From the NCBI GenBank assembly GCA_964489835.1, contig CAZBBC010000101.1, positions 1 to 17,697 of the forward strand: a stretch of 17,697 nucleotides of DNA. The letters run 5' to 3'. A program made the position numbers and the translations under genes. Source of the stretch: CAZBBC01 sp964489835 (lineage in GTDB: Bacteria; Calditrichota; Calditrichia; JAJRVZ01). Below, one piece after another: positions 7,350 through 15,587 of the stretch (position 1 is its first letter; every line of letters starts with the position of its first letter). The notes under the pieces were generated by a model. The model did not search any database. It had not been told where the DNA came from and saw nothing but the letters and a program-made list of their open reading frames with translations.

Positions 7350-8213
7350 TTATTTTTTACCAATTCGCGAAAAAACCAGAGGATCATAACAGGAATCGAT
7401 CTGTAATCCATCCACCCCCCAATCCAGCATTTTTTCGATATCGGCTAAACCCTGTTTTACCGGATCACCGGTTTTATAATGGTCGGTATTTACACTTGGA
7501 ATGACCATCAAACCCATTCGATGAAATGCATCGATCATTTCTTTTGTGAAATCCTTTGGGGAATTAAATATAAAATGATATTTGCCGGGATCTGGCAGTT
7601 GACTTGCCAAAATCTCAGTTTTTTGTAAACTACCGCGCCACGATGTACGGGCACGTCCCAAAAACCAATCACATACTTTATCCTGATTGTTGATTGCTAC
7701 ACGATTATGGATAAAAAGGGCCTCTTTTAATAACCCTTGTTTGGTCAAGCATGTATCGATCTCCATGACAAGCTTCTCCAGGTGTTTATCCTCTACACCT
7801 TTGATATCAACCATCAGGTTAATTCTTCCCTTTGCCCGGATACAATATTCTTTAAAGGTTGGAATAGATTCATTACTCCTCTCCAATTTAACCTGTTTAA
7901 GTTCTGCTAAGGTGAGATCTTCAATATATTTGTCAATACCTGTTTCCCGCAGCAAATTTTTATCATGAAAGCAAACCACATGGCCATCTTTGGTCACTCT
8001 GGCGTCCACCTCAATATGTGTATACCCCCTTCTTACCGCTTCTTCCAGCGCCTTTAAACTGTTTTCAGATAATGAGTCATCAACCACCCCACCTCTGTGC
8101 GCAACAAGAATGAATTTCTCCGGCTGATGATATACACTGCCACAACCTGACATTACCAGGATAAAATAAATGGCAACCAATAGACATTGAGATCCGATAG
8201 CATTATTTTTCAT
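7350..8213 (-). CDS. glpQ: Lipoprotein glycerophosphodiester phosphodiesterase
   Basis: This enzyme hydrolyses glycerophosphodiesters to glycerol-3-phosphate and an alcohol. The 287-residue protein has a lipoprotein signal (MSGC, Cys24) and the full GDPD signature. That comprises VAHRGG (His39, Arg40), the SENSLKA segment with Glu50-Asn51, IEVDARVTKDG (Glu68, Asp70), FHD (His83) and a DIK motif at 136-138. The C-terminal WGVDGLQIDSCYDP closes the TIM barrel. Length is that of a compact single-domain enzyme. The anchored location (periplasmic or surface) fits hydrolysis of head groups released from phospholipids. The neighbouring OPA-family transporter could import the glycerol-3-phosphate, as in the glpT-glpQ arrangement. 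The start is ATG 8213 with a weak GGGGTG upstream. The symbol is by functional analogy only. Confidence 0.92.
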   Translation of the reverse strand: MKNNAIGSQCLLVAIYFILVMSGCGSVYHQPEKFILVAHRGGVVDDSLSENSLKALEEAVRRGYTHIEVDARVTKDGHVVCFHDKNLLRETGIDKYIEDLTLAELKQVKLERSNESIPTFKEYCIRAKGRINLMVDIKGVEDKHLEKLVMEIDTCLTKQGLLKEALFIHNRVAINNQDKVCDWFLGRARTSWRGSLQKTEILASQLPDPGKYHFIFNSPKDFTKEMIDAFHRMGLMVIPSVNTDHYKTGDPVKQGLADIEKMLDWGVDGLQIDSCYDPLVFSRIGKK

Positions 8214-8290
8214 GTTTCACCCCTATTATCTTACAATTTTTAAATCTGACTAATCATTCTTTATTTTCCATCAAATTTTTTAAATTCTAT

Positions 8291-8356
8291 TAACCTGGAT
8301 AATTCATTTCGCGCCCGTCTGCCCGGGCGCGAGATGTTTGTGAACAGATCAGGTTA
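8291..8356. repeat. Palindromic intergenic element with GC-rich hairpin
   Basis: A perfect stem CGCGCCCG-tctgcc-CGGGCGCG (8310-8331) sits between TTAACCTG (start) and CAGGTTAG (end), so the whole unit is an imperfect palindrome. It lies in the 174-bp gap between the transporter and the phosphodiesterase. There is no T-run on either side, so it is not a classical terminator. The TTAACCTGNNNNATTCAT head matches those at 5994 and 11904. Confidence 0.65.
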
Positions 8357-8387
8357 GTAATCCTGTTAAATCGTTATAACAAAATTA

Positions 8388-9743
8388 TTAACTATAATTT
8401 GTTTGATTCGTCCCGTAAACCCGAGTATTTTCCTTATGAACAATTAAGGGAATTAGAATAATCATCGCAGCAACTGCACAGCTCGCCCAGAAGAAAAATG
8501 TACTCTGCCATCCCCAATGGTCTGTCATCCATCCACTTAAGGGTGATGTGATGACTGCACCCAAATAACTCATCGCCCCGGTCAAACCAACGGCTGAAGC
8601 AACCGCCCGCCTGGGCACCATACTTAAAGGACCCAGCCCAGTGCAAACCATTTGAGCGCCATAAAGAAAGAATCCTGCCAAACCAAAAGTAACTGCATCC
8701 ATGGTACCATATCCCTTTGGAATATAAAAAATCAAAAAAATCGTACCGCATACCGCGATGAGATATATAAAAGCAACAACTAAATTTTGCCGGCTAAAAA
8801 ATCTGTCGGCAATATATCCTGCCAAAATAGTACCGGGAATACCCATTAATTCCAGGAAACTGGATTTAAAACTTGCCCAACCGACAGAGGAAGCTTTCAT
8901 TTCGGTAAGATAGGTAATTCCCCAGTCTCCTAATCCATAGCGTACCATATAGATCAGCATGCAGGCAACACTTAACATCCAGATTCTGGGATTTTTCAAC
9001 ACATAATTTTTAAATAAATCAAAAGCTGACTCATCCGTATCATGAATGGTATTGTTTGGAAGATCCCCGTGATATTCTTGTATGGGTGGCAATCCGACAC
9101 TTTCCGGCCGGTCAAGCATCTTCCAGGCGATAAAAATAGCCCCCAATAGGCATAGTCCCCCCGGAATAAAAAATCCATACCGCCAGCCATACGCTTCGAC
9201 AATAAAGCCGCCGACTATTAGAATGGAAAAAGCTCCTGCGTTATGGCAGGTGTTCCACACCCCATAATATCTACCTCTCTCCTTTGAACTGAACCAATTA
9301 GCAATCGTTTTGGGACCAATAGGACTGCCCATCGATTGAAAGTAGCCGTTCAAAATCCAAAAAATAGCTATAAATAAAATCGAAGAGCTTAAACCAAATA
9401 AAAGATTAACCACTGCGGCACCGGCTAAACCTATGGCCATAAAATACCTGGGATTAGATCTGTCACATAAAGGACCATTTATTAGTTTTGTTAAAGCATA
9501 GGTCACACTAAACAAGGATAAAACAATTCCCATCTCTGTCTTACTGAGACTAAGCTGCTCCATTAATGAAGGCAGTGATATGGCAATATTTTTGCGAATC
9601 AAGTAAAAAAAGGCATATCCCAGATACACGGAATAAAAAGCCTGGATTCGATATTGACGGTATGTTTGCGGAATCTGCAGATCAGATATTCGAGGTATAG
9701 CCGGTGCACTTTTAAGGAAATTTATTTGTTTTAAAAGGTTCAT
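8388..9743 (-). CDS. OPA-family MFS transporter, GlpT/UhpC-like (organophosphate:phosphate antiporter)
   Basis: This is an inner-membrane transporter of 451 residues with about 12 hydrophobic segments in two halves. It has clear OPA hallmarks: GYAFFYLIRKNIAISLPSL (42-60), DRSNPRYF (94-101), KERGRYYGVWNTCHNAG (154-170), SVGLPPIQEY (215-224) and YMVRYGLGDWGITYL (265-279). Arg50, His167 and Arg268 line up with E. coli GlpT Arg45, His165 and Arg269, which contact the phosphate substrate. Glycerol-3-phosphate or another organophosphate is therefore likely, and the adjacent phosphodiesterase supports glycerol-3-phosphate. A hexose-phosphate or sensor-type (UhpC) role is possible. The start ATG has no obvious Shine-Dalgarno sequence. 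The gene stands 174 bp upstream of the phosphodiesterase, so they may be co-transcribed. Confidence 0.92.
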   Translation of the reverse strand: MNLLKQINFLKSAPAIPRISDLQIPQTYRQYRIQAFYSVYLGYAFFYLIRKNIAISLPSLMEQLSLSKTEMGIVLSLFSVTYALTKLINGPLCDRSNPRYFMAIGLAGAAVVNLLFGLSSSILFIAIFWILNGYFQSMGSPIGPKTIANWFSSKERGRYYGVWNTCHNAGAFSILIVGGFIVEAYGWRYGFFIPGGLCLLGAIFIAWKMLDRPESVGLPPIQEYHGDLPNNTIHDTDESAFDLFKNYVLKNPRIWMLSVACMLIYMVRYGLGDWGITYLTEMKASSVGWASFKSSFLELMGIPGTILAGYIADRFFSRQNLVVAFIYLIAVCGTIFLIFYIPKGYGTMDAVTFGLAGFFLYGAQMVCTGLGPLSMVPRRAVASAVGLTGAMSYLGAVITSPLSGWMTDHWGWQSTFFFWASCAVAAMIILIPLIVHKENTRVYGTNQTNYS

Positions 9744-9806
9744 AAATGTGATACTATTGGAATTTTGTATCGGTGATCTTAATCAAAATAATTAATGATT
9801 ATATGT

Positions 9807-10053
9807 CATGAGTGTCCGGTTAAAAAAAATGAATCAATTAAAGATTTAAAAAACTCATCCCCAAACCTGCGTCTAAGCCGCATCTTCGACCTTCTCTTGA
9901 AAAGAGAAGAGGCTCCCTAAAGTCCCTCTCTTTCCAAGAGAGGGATTTAGGGTGAGTTCTGTAAATCAAGTCTTTATATTCATTTAATCTTTAAACCATT
10001 TGATATTCCAGTGTTAATTGCTATTGATTAAAGTATTTAACCGGACACTAATG
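9807..10053. mobile_element. MITE-like element, intact copy, with TIRs and 9-bp TSD
   Basis: The 18-bp termini CATGAGTGTCCGGTTAAA (9807-9824) and TTTAACCGGACACTAATG (10036-10053) are inverted with one mismatch. The element is directly flanked by ATTATATGT on both sides (9798-9806 and 10054-10062), which looks like a 9-bp target-site duplication. The interior holds no ORF. It contains two hairpins, TTCTCTT-GAA-AAGAGAA and CCCTCTCTTTCCAAGAGAGGG, bounded by AACTCATCCC and GGGTGAGTT. A diverged full-length relative lies at about 15690-15930 in the opposite orientation. The autonomous partner element is not in this window. Confidence 0.8.
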
Positions 10054-10087
10054 ATTATATGTATATAATTAGTATAATATGAAGACT

Positions 10088-10165
10088 CTTATCCCCCCTT
10101 AGAAAAGGGGGTTAGGGGTTGTTTATTATAAATATAGACCAACTTTATATCCCCCATAATTCCTC
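10088..10165. repeat. C-rich/G-rich repeat element, copy 2
   Basis: The arm 10088-10125 (TTATCCCCCCTTAGAAAAGG, then GGGTTAGGGGTTG) matches the arms at 1-106 and 11950-12060. A degenerate second arm, CCAAC..TATATCCCCCATAATTCC, follows at about 10138-10165. It lies immediately beyond the 3' end of the gene that stops at 10174. Confidence 0.65.
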
Positions 10166-10173
10166 TTTTCCCT

Positions 10174-11862
10174 TTAAAAAGCATTTAGGAGTAAATCCTT
10201 ATGGATCACAATTTCTGGCTGCGAAGTGTATTCATGTTTCATTTTTTGAAAAACAAAAGTCTTTTTCCTTTTTTGCATAAAATCAGTTATTTCATCTTTT
10301 ACTTCACTAAATGGAGTGAATACTTCTTTATAATCGATTACCATCACTATTGAAAATCCCGCGTCCGATTTTATGGGTCCCGTTATTTCGCCAATATTCA
10401 GACGATAACTCAGTCTACTAATATCCCCCAGATCATCTTTTCGAAGAATGCCTAAATATCCTTCCTTTTTTTTCATGCCTGGTCGAATCGTATACTGTCT
10501 GGCCATTTCCCGAAACACTTTTTCATCTTTATTTCTATCCAAAAAGATATTTATGATTTCCCGCGCTCTTGATTCCGTCCTGACCAGTATTTCCAGAATT
10601 TTCATTTCCTTGTCTTTATATCGTTTCTGTTTCACCCGCTCATAATAGTCTTTATAATCTTTGTCAGTAAATGAACAGGTATCTGTATAAGCATCCAGGT
10701 AGAATGTTGATAAAAGATGTTCCCTTTTTTCATTGATTTTATTTCTTACGGTTTCAATTTTATCAATCCTTTTATTTTCAGCGATTTCCAATAAGAAGTA
10801 ATTACGCAGGCTCCTCGCTACCGCTCTGTAAATACCGCCCTCACTCACTCTGGAAGGAATAGTGTTCACATAGTCCTTTAAATTTGATACTGTCCAAACA
10901 CCCTCGTCATAAAAAGCAATCGTCTCATTTTTGTATCTATCAAGTAAACCATTAAAGGATTGATTAGGAATCTCCACAGCATCCGCGATTTTAATCATTC
11001 CCTTGTTTTTAAGTTTTTGTTGTTCTTTCTCCAACACCAGGATTAGCGGAACATTCATCCTTACATTCTTGCTTTTCATCAATTTCTTAATACGGAGATC
11101 GGCTTTATTTTTCAACAAACGATAGCGCAGTCTTTCTCTCAAAATCTTTTTACGCATTTGAAAATCATTTTCACGCAATATGGGATTTACTAATATATTT
11201 TCCAGTTTGAGAATATGCCATCCATATTTTGTTTCGATTGGTTCTGAGATTTCACCAATCTTCAGACGATAGGCCACGTTCTCAATATCGATATCAAGAT
11301 CACCCCAGGTATTGAATCCCAGATCTCCACCATTATACCTTAAATTAGAATCCAGGAAGCATTCTTTTGCCAGGTCTATAAAACTTTCGCCCTGCTGTAG
11401 CCGGGAATAAAGAGAATCTATTCTGGTTTTTGTATGAGCTATCAAATGACGAATATGCAGTTTTTTTCCCAGTTTTTGATAGGCATCTTCCAGTGCCTGC
11501 TCTGAAATTTCTCCCATTTCTGAGGCAATTTCTTCTTCGTATAATCCGTTGATAATGACAGCGGTTGATTCAGCGATCATTGCCTTTTTAAAGGCAGGAA
11601 AGTTCTGCAAATTTTCCTCCATTGCCTTCTGGGCTAGAAAATGGCGGGTAATCATATCCTTTAAATGTTTCATTCTGAGGGATGGTGAATCCTGTATTTC
11701 AACAGGGGAATATTTGATTTCGTTGATATAGCTGCGTGCGAAAGCTGCCAGAGATATTTTATGTTCACCAATTTCAGCTAGGATTAATTGTTCATCCGAT
11801 TTTTTAGAACATCCGCCGGCAAGGAGCAAAAAAGTTATAAAGATAATGATACTTTTATTCAT
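10174..11862 (-). CDS. Lipoprotein SurA/PpiC-type chaperone and peptidyl-prolyl isomerase
   Basis: The 562-residue predicted periplasmic foldase has a lipoprotein signal ending LLAGGC (Cys18). A helical SurA-N-like region (about 25-130) is followed by a first parvulin domain at about 135-223. That domain carries the expected landmarks: LHIRHLIAHTK, GGDLGF at 178-183, and IGEISEPIETKYGWHILKL. A second, weaker parvulin-like domain (about 418-512) has EGYLGILRKDD and IGEITGPIKSDAGFSIV but lacks the strand histidines, so it is probably structural. The long middle part is charged and helical. The domain order resembles SurA or PrsA-like assembly factors. It lies downstream of the FG-GAP protein gene and is a paralogue in architecture of the gene at 15933-17609. 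The start is ATG 11862, with AGGT about 10 nt upstream. Confidence 0.88.
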   Translation of the reverse strand: MNKSIIIFITFLLLAGGCSKKSDEQLILAEIGEHKISLAAFARSYINEIKYSPVEIQDSPSLRMKHLKDMITRHFLAQKAMEENLQNFPAFKKAMIAESTAVIINGLYEEEIASEMGEISEQALEDAYQKLGKKLHIRHLIAHTKTRIDSLYSRLQQGESFIDLAKECFLDSNLRYNGGDLGFNTWGDLDIDIENVAYRLKIGEISEPIETKYGWHILKLENILVNPILRENDFQMRKKILRERLRYRLLKNKADLRIKKLMKSKNVRMNVPLILVLEKEQQKLKNKGMIKIADAVEIPNQSFNGLLDRYKNETIAFYDEGVWTVSNLKDYVNTIPSRVSEGGIYRAVARSLRNYFLLEIAENKRIDKIETVRNKINEKREHLLSTFYLDAYTDTCSFTDKDYKDYYERVKQKRYKDKEMKILEILVRTESRAREIINIFLDRNKDEKVFREMARQYTIRPGMKKKEGYLGILRKDDLGDISRLSYRLNIGEITGPIKSDAGFSIVMVIDYKEVFTPFSEVKDEITDFMQKRKKTFVFQKMKHEYTSQPEIVIHKDLLLNAF

Positions 11863-12060
11863 TGACTGTAATACCTAATAATAAAACTAGTGCCGGGTAA
11901 TAATTAGCTTGATTAATTCATGAGTTTTAGATCTATCATATAGCGATAATTAAGTCTCCCCTTAAAAAAGGGAACTAAGGGGATGTAAAACATTGATATA
12001 ATTTAAAATATTACGTTTAAAACAACCCCCTAACCCCCTTTATTAAGGGGGAATTAACTC
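11863..12060. repeat. Intergenic repeat cluster with C-rich/G-rich element, copy 3
   Basis: A TTAGCTTGATTAATTCAT head (11904-11921) matches the 5994 and 8291 elements. Next, 11925-11975 resembles 2826-2874 (TTTTAGATCTA..CCCCTTA). Then an imperfect inverted repeat pairs TCTCCCCTTAAAAAAGGG..AAGGGGATG (11955-11986) with ACAACCCCCTAACCCCCTTT..AAGGGGGAATTA (12022-12056). No gene is present between 11863 and 12233. Confidence 0.65.
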
Positions 12061-12139
12061 ATTGATTTTATGTTATTTATAGACTTAATTATTTAATTTT
12101 ATAAATAACTCAGGTTAGCAAATCCCCTTTAAATAAAAG

Positions 12140-12169
12140 CGAGGCTCTCAGCAAAACCTGAGAGCCTCG
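12140..12169 (-). terminator. Rho-independent terminator of the FG-GAP protein gene
   Basis: A perfect 12-bp stem (CGAGGCTCTCAG / CTGAGAGCCTCG) with a 6-nt loop lies 65 bp past the stop codon. On the minus strand it is followed by CTTTTATTTAAA. There is no T-run on the plus side, so the terminator acts on the minus-strand transcript. This separates the FG-GAP gene from the downstream PpiC-like gene. Confidence 0.88.
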
Positions 12170-12233
12170 TGCAGGAATCAGGCTCTACCCTCTGTACTGT
12201 TCCATTTAAATTTACCCATAGTCATTCGTGCAT

Positions 12234-15200
12234 CTATCTTATCAGCATCATTTTTTTAATGATTCTGGATGAATTGACACTTAATGAGTAGAAATAAATT
12301 CCTGATGAAACATGATATCCATTACGATCAGTCCCATTCCATACAACTTTATGTTTACCCTTTACTACCTTCGCATCAACCAGCGTATTTACTAACTGAC
12401 CGAGTACATTGAAAATATCAATACGAACCTCGGATACTCGATTCAAGGAATAGGCAATGGTAGTCGTCGGATTGAACGGATTAGGATAGTTTTGAAAGAG
12501 TTCATAGGCTGCAGGGGACAAATTGCCATTATCAAGCGGACCAACGGAGTTTACCCCTCCATATTCCCAGACATATTCTGCCGGCCGGTTGACACCGTCT
12601 CTGCGGTTATTATGCCAAATATCCGGCTTGCCGTCTTTGTCACCATCAGCCAGGATTCCTCGCGAACCCAGAACCGGTGTTGCCGGATCTTCTAATCCAC
12701 CATCTACACCTGAGTTGATGATCGTGTACCATTTATAGTGTTCAGGATTCTTCCAGTCCGTTCCCACAAACTCAACATCCACAATCCGGCTACCGGCATC
12801 CTCGCCTAATCCAAAATATATATCAGGCAAATCATCCGCATCGGCATCACCGGTATCAAAAAATCCGGTACTGAAACTGCGCTTTGGCACTCCCAAGAAA
12901 TCATTGACTGTCCCAAGCATCACCCAGTTCTCAGTCGTAAATAAATTTGCCGGATCAGACGGATTGATCTTAGCCACCCACAACTCCGTCGTATTCACTG
13001 TGTCAGCACCTACTCCCGTTGCTGCATTGGGCCATAGACCGACTAATTCTTTGACACCATCACCATCCAGATCAACATAACCAGATTGATCACCGACCCT
13101 TATCGTCGTGTCAGCCATTATAACCCGCGGATCGGTCGGACCCCAATGGTATTCCACATAGGTGTCAGGTCCGGTACAATCCAGATAGAACATATTCTGG
13201 ACGTAATCATTACGCTGTGGTAACCATAATTCAGCATAACCATCGCCATCAAGATCTACGCCATTGATCGTTGCCACATTCTGGTCTTCCTGAACCATGT
13301 ATTCATCCTTCTCGATCATGTATTCCACCTCGAATACAACCGCTTCCGGCGTCAACGGCGGGGTCACCTCGATGATCGCAAAATAGTACTCCGGATCCAC
13401 TTTGTAGTTCATACCAAATTCGCCCTTACCGTCATTATCCCAGTCACCGGCGCCATTGGTATATTCCATAGACAACTCGCCACTCTCGATGCCGGTCGGA
13501 CATTCATCCCAGGCAACCGTCCAATCGATCGGTAAAAATTCTTCCGAGCCTGATTCATGTTTGAATATCCGGATCGGTGGTATATGATTCACATCGCCGG
13601 GAGGAGGGGTGCTCCGGATCAAAATCAACTCATCCGCATCATCTCCATCCAAATCGGTCGCGGTGATACCGCGTTCCCCGGTGTACAGACTGTTACCCTC
13701 CGCATCTACATAATCAGTGAACCAGCGGTAAGCGTAACTATTATCTCCATCGTTCTCAAATACATAGGTCTTCCGCCAGTTGTTGTCATCGTGGAAAAAC
13801 TCCAGATTACCATCCCCGTCAAAATCAAACCAGGCCTCGGCATTATGACCGCGATACGGTATATAAATACCCTCTTCCTCAGGAAGCTCAGGAATTGGGT
13901 CGGTCTTACTCGCATTGTAACTCTTCCAGGCAAGCGCCCAATTTAGATTGGGATTATCCACCGGTGCTTCTACCGGTGTAAATTCCCAGACATATTCTGC
14001 CGGCCGGTTGACACCGTCTCTGCGGTTATTATGCCAAATATCCGGCTTGCCGTCTTTGTCACCATCAGCCAGGATTCCTCGCGAACCCAGAACCGGTGTT
14101 GCCGGATCTTCTAATCCACCATCTACACCTGAGTTGATGATCGTGTACCATTTATAGTGTTCAGGATTCTTCCAGTCCGTTCCCACAAACTCAACATCCA
14201 CAATCCGGCTACCGGCATCCTCGCCTAATCCAAAATATATATCAGGCAAATCATCCGCATCGGCATCACCGGTATCAAAAAATCCGGTACTGAAACTGCG
14301 CTTTGGCACTCCCAAGAAATCATTGACTGTCCCAAGCATCACCCAGTTCTCAGTCGTAAATAAATTTGCCGGATCAGACGGATTGATCTTAGCCACCCAC
14401 AACTCCGTCGTATTCACTGTGTCAGCACCTACTCCCGTTGCTGCATTGGGCCATAGACCGACTAATTCTTTGACACCATCACCATCCAGATCAACATAAC
14501 CAGATTGATCACCGACCCTTATCGTCGTGTCAGCCATTATAACCCGCGGATCGGTCGGACCCCAATGGTATTCCACATAGGTGTCAGGTCCGGTACAATC
14601 CAGATAGAACATATTCTGGACGTAATCATTACGCTGTGGTAACCATAATTCAGCATAACCATCGCCATCAAGATCTACGCCATTGATCGTTGCCACATTC
14701 TGGTCTTCCTGAACCATGTATTCATCCTTCTCGATCATGTATTCCACCTCGAATACAACCGCTTCCGGCGTCAACGGCGGGGTCACCTCGATGATCGCAA
14801 AATAGTACTCCGGATCCACTTTGTAGTTCATACCAAATTCGCCCTTACCGTCATTATCCCAGTCACCGGCGCCATTGGTATATTCCATAGACAACTCGCC
14901 ACTCTCGATGCCGGTCGGACATTCATCCCAGGCAACCGTCCAATCGATCGGTAAAAATTCTTCCGAGCCTGATTCATGTTTGAATATCCGGATCGGTGGT
15001 ATATGATTCACATCGCCGGGAGGAGGGGTGCTCCGGATCAAAATCAACTCATCCGCATCATCTCCATCCAAATCGGTCGCGGTGATACCGCGTTCCCCGG
15101 TGTACAGACTGTTACCCTCCGCATCTACATAATCAGTGAACCAGCGGTAAGCGTAACTATTATCTCCATCGTTCTCAAATACATAGGTCTTCCGCCAGTT

Positions 15201-15461
15201 GTTGTCATCGTGGAAAAACTCCAGATTACCATCCCCGTCAAAATCAAACCAGGCCTCGGCATTATGACCGCGATACGGTATATAAATACCCTCTTCCTCA
15301 GGAAGCTCAGGAATTGGGTCGGTCTTACTCGCATTGTAACTCTTCCAGGCAATCTTCCAACCGAGATTATTTTTATCCTGGCCAAGGACAGTTGTCAGTG
15401 TCAACATACAAAGAATCATCGCAATAAGTAATCCAAACCCTAAAGGCTTAACTTTATGCAT
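12234..15461 (-). CDS. Large secreted FG-GAP/VCBS-like repeat protein with C-terminal sorting domain
   Basis: The 1075-residue exported protein has a signal peptide at 1-28 (cleavage near VLGQ). Two blocks, 38-493 and 511-966, are identical in sequence and joined by a 17-residue linker containing PVEAPVDNPN. Each block has seven acidic loop motifs of the FG-GAP/DxDxDG type: DFDGDGN, DLDGDDADE, DWDNDGKGE, DLDGDGYAE, DLDGDGVKE, DADADDLPD and DGDKDGKPD. This suggests a calcium-binding seven-bladed propeller per block. The end (about 985-1075) is a FlgD-Ig-like sorting domain with ELFQNYPNPFNPTTTI, IFNVLGQLV, GYHVSSGIYFY and a KKMMLIR tail, indicating export to the surface by a type IX-like route. 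The start has an excellent GGAGGGAGGTC site. The function is not recognised; adhesion, surface-layer or glycan-binding roles are possible. Confidence 0.9.
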   Translation of the reverse strand: MHKVKPLGFGLLIAMILCMLTLTTVLGQDKNNLGWKIAWKSYNASKTDPIPELPEEEGIYIPYRGHNAEAWFDFDGDGNLEFFHDDNNWRKTYVFENDGDNSYAYRWFTDYVDAEGNSLYTGERGITATDLDGDDADELILIRSTPPPGDVNHIPPIRIFKHESGSEEFLPIDWTVAWDECPTGIESGELSMEYTNGAGDWDNDGKGEFGMNYKVDPEYYFAIIEVTPPLTPEAVVFEVEYMIEKDEYMVQEDQNVATINGVDLDGDGYAELWLPQRNDYVQNMFYLDCTGPDTYVEYHWGPTDPRVIMADTTIRVGDQSGYVDLDGDGVKELVGLWPNAATGVGADTVNTTELWVAKINPSDPANLFTTENWVMLGTVNDFLGVPKRSFSTGFFDTGDADADDLPDIYFGLGEDAGSRIVDVEFVGTDWKNPEHYKWYTIINSGVDGGLEDPATPVLGSRGILADGDKDGKPDIWHNNRRDGVNRPAEYVWEFTPVEAPVDNPNLNWALAWKSYNASKTDPIPELPEEEGIYIPYRGHNAEAWFDFDGDGNLEFFHDDNNWRKTYVFENDGDNSYAYRWFTDYVDAEGNSLYTGERGITATDLDGDDADELILIRSTPPPGDVNHIPPIRIFKHESGSEEFLPIDWTVAWDECPTGIESGELSMEYTNGAGDWDNDGKGEFGMNYKVDPEYYFAIIEVTPPLTPEAVVFEVEYMIEKDEYMVQEDQNVATINGVDLDGDGYAELWLPQRNDYVQNMFYLDCTGPDTYVEYHWGPTDPRVIMADTTIRVGDQSGYVDLDGDGVKELVGLWPNAATGVGADTVNTTELWVAKINPSDPANLFTTENWVMLGTVNDFLGVPKRSFSTGFFDTGDADADDLPDIYFGLGEDAGSRIVDVEFVGTDWKNPEHYKWYTIINSGVDGGLEDPATPVLGSRGILADGDKDGKPDIWHNNRRDGVNRPAEYVWEYGGVNSVGPLDNGNLSPAAYELFQNYPNPFNPTTTIAYSLNRVSEVRIDIFNVLGQLVNTLVDAKVVKGKHKVVWNGTDRNGYHVSSGIYFYSLSVNSSRIIKKMMLIR
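12563..13933 (-). repeat. 1371-bp direct repeat, C-terminal copy
   Basis: As far as I can read, this segment is base-for-base identical to 13982-15352, offset by 1419 bp. It is exactly 457 codons long and in frame, and encodes residues 511-966 of the FG-GAP protein. Confidence 0.93.
13982..15352 (-). repeat. 1371-bp direct repeat, N-terminal copy
   Basis: This is the partner of 12563-13933, separated from it by a 48-bp unique spacer (13934-13981). The codons just outside it (NNLGWKI versus NLNWAL) are still recognisably related, so the homology is older and wider than the identical tract. Confidence 0.93.
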
Positions 15462-15480
15462 GACCTCCCTCCTTCTTTAG
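15462..15480 (-). promoter_or_regulatory. Ribosome-binding site of the FG-GAP protein gene
   Basis: On the minus strand AAAGAAGGAGGGAGGTC directly precedes ATG 15461. It holds two overlapping GGAGG-type cores, which fixes the start and suggests high expression. Confidence 0.85.
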
Positions 15481-15587
15481 TTAGTAAATTTAATTTTAAA
15501 AAAAAGTCAAAACTACCATAAAACTAAATAACAGCCCCCTAATGATATTCATGCCAATTAAATTGGTCTTATAATTAATAACGTCTT

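Noticed and set aside
8310..8331. Intrinsic terminator after the transporter gene
   Set aside because: The hairpin is strong but is not followed by a T-run on either strand; it fits the palindromic repeat family better.
12563..15352. Simple assembly duplication artefact
   Set aside because: The two blocks have distinct, in-frame and mutually homologous flanks plus a unique 48-bp linker, which a collapsed or doubled contig would not create. Copy number itself still cannot be proven from one sequence.
13557..15431. Plus-strand ORFs of 129 and 151 codons within the FG-GAP gene
   Set aside because: They are the same antisense frame occurring in both copies of the duplication.
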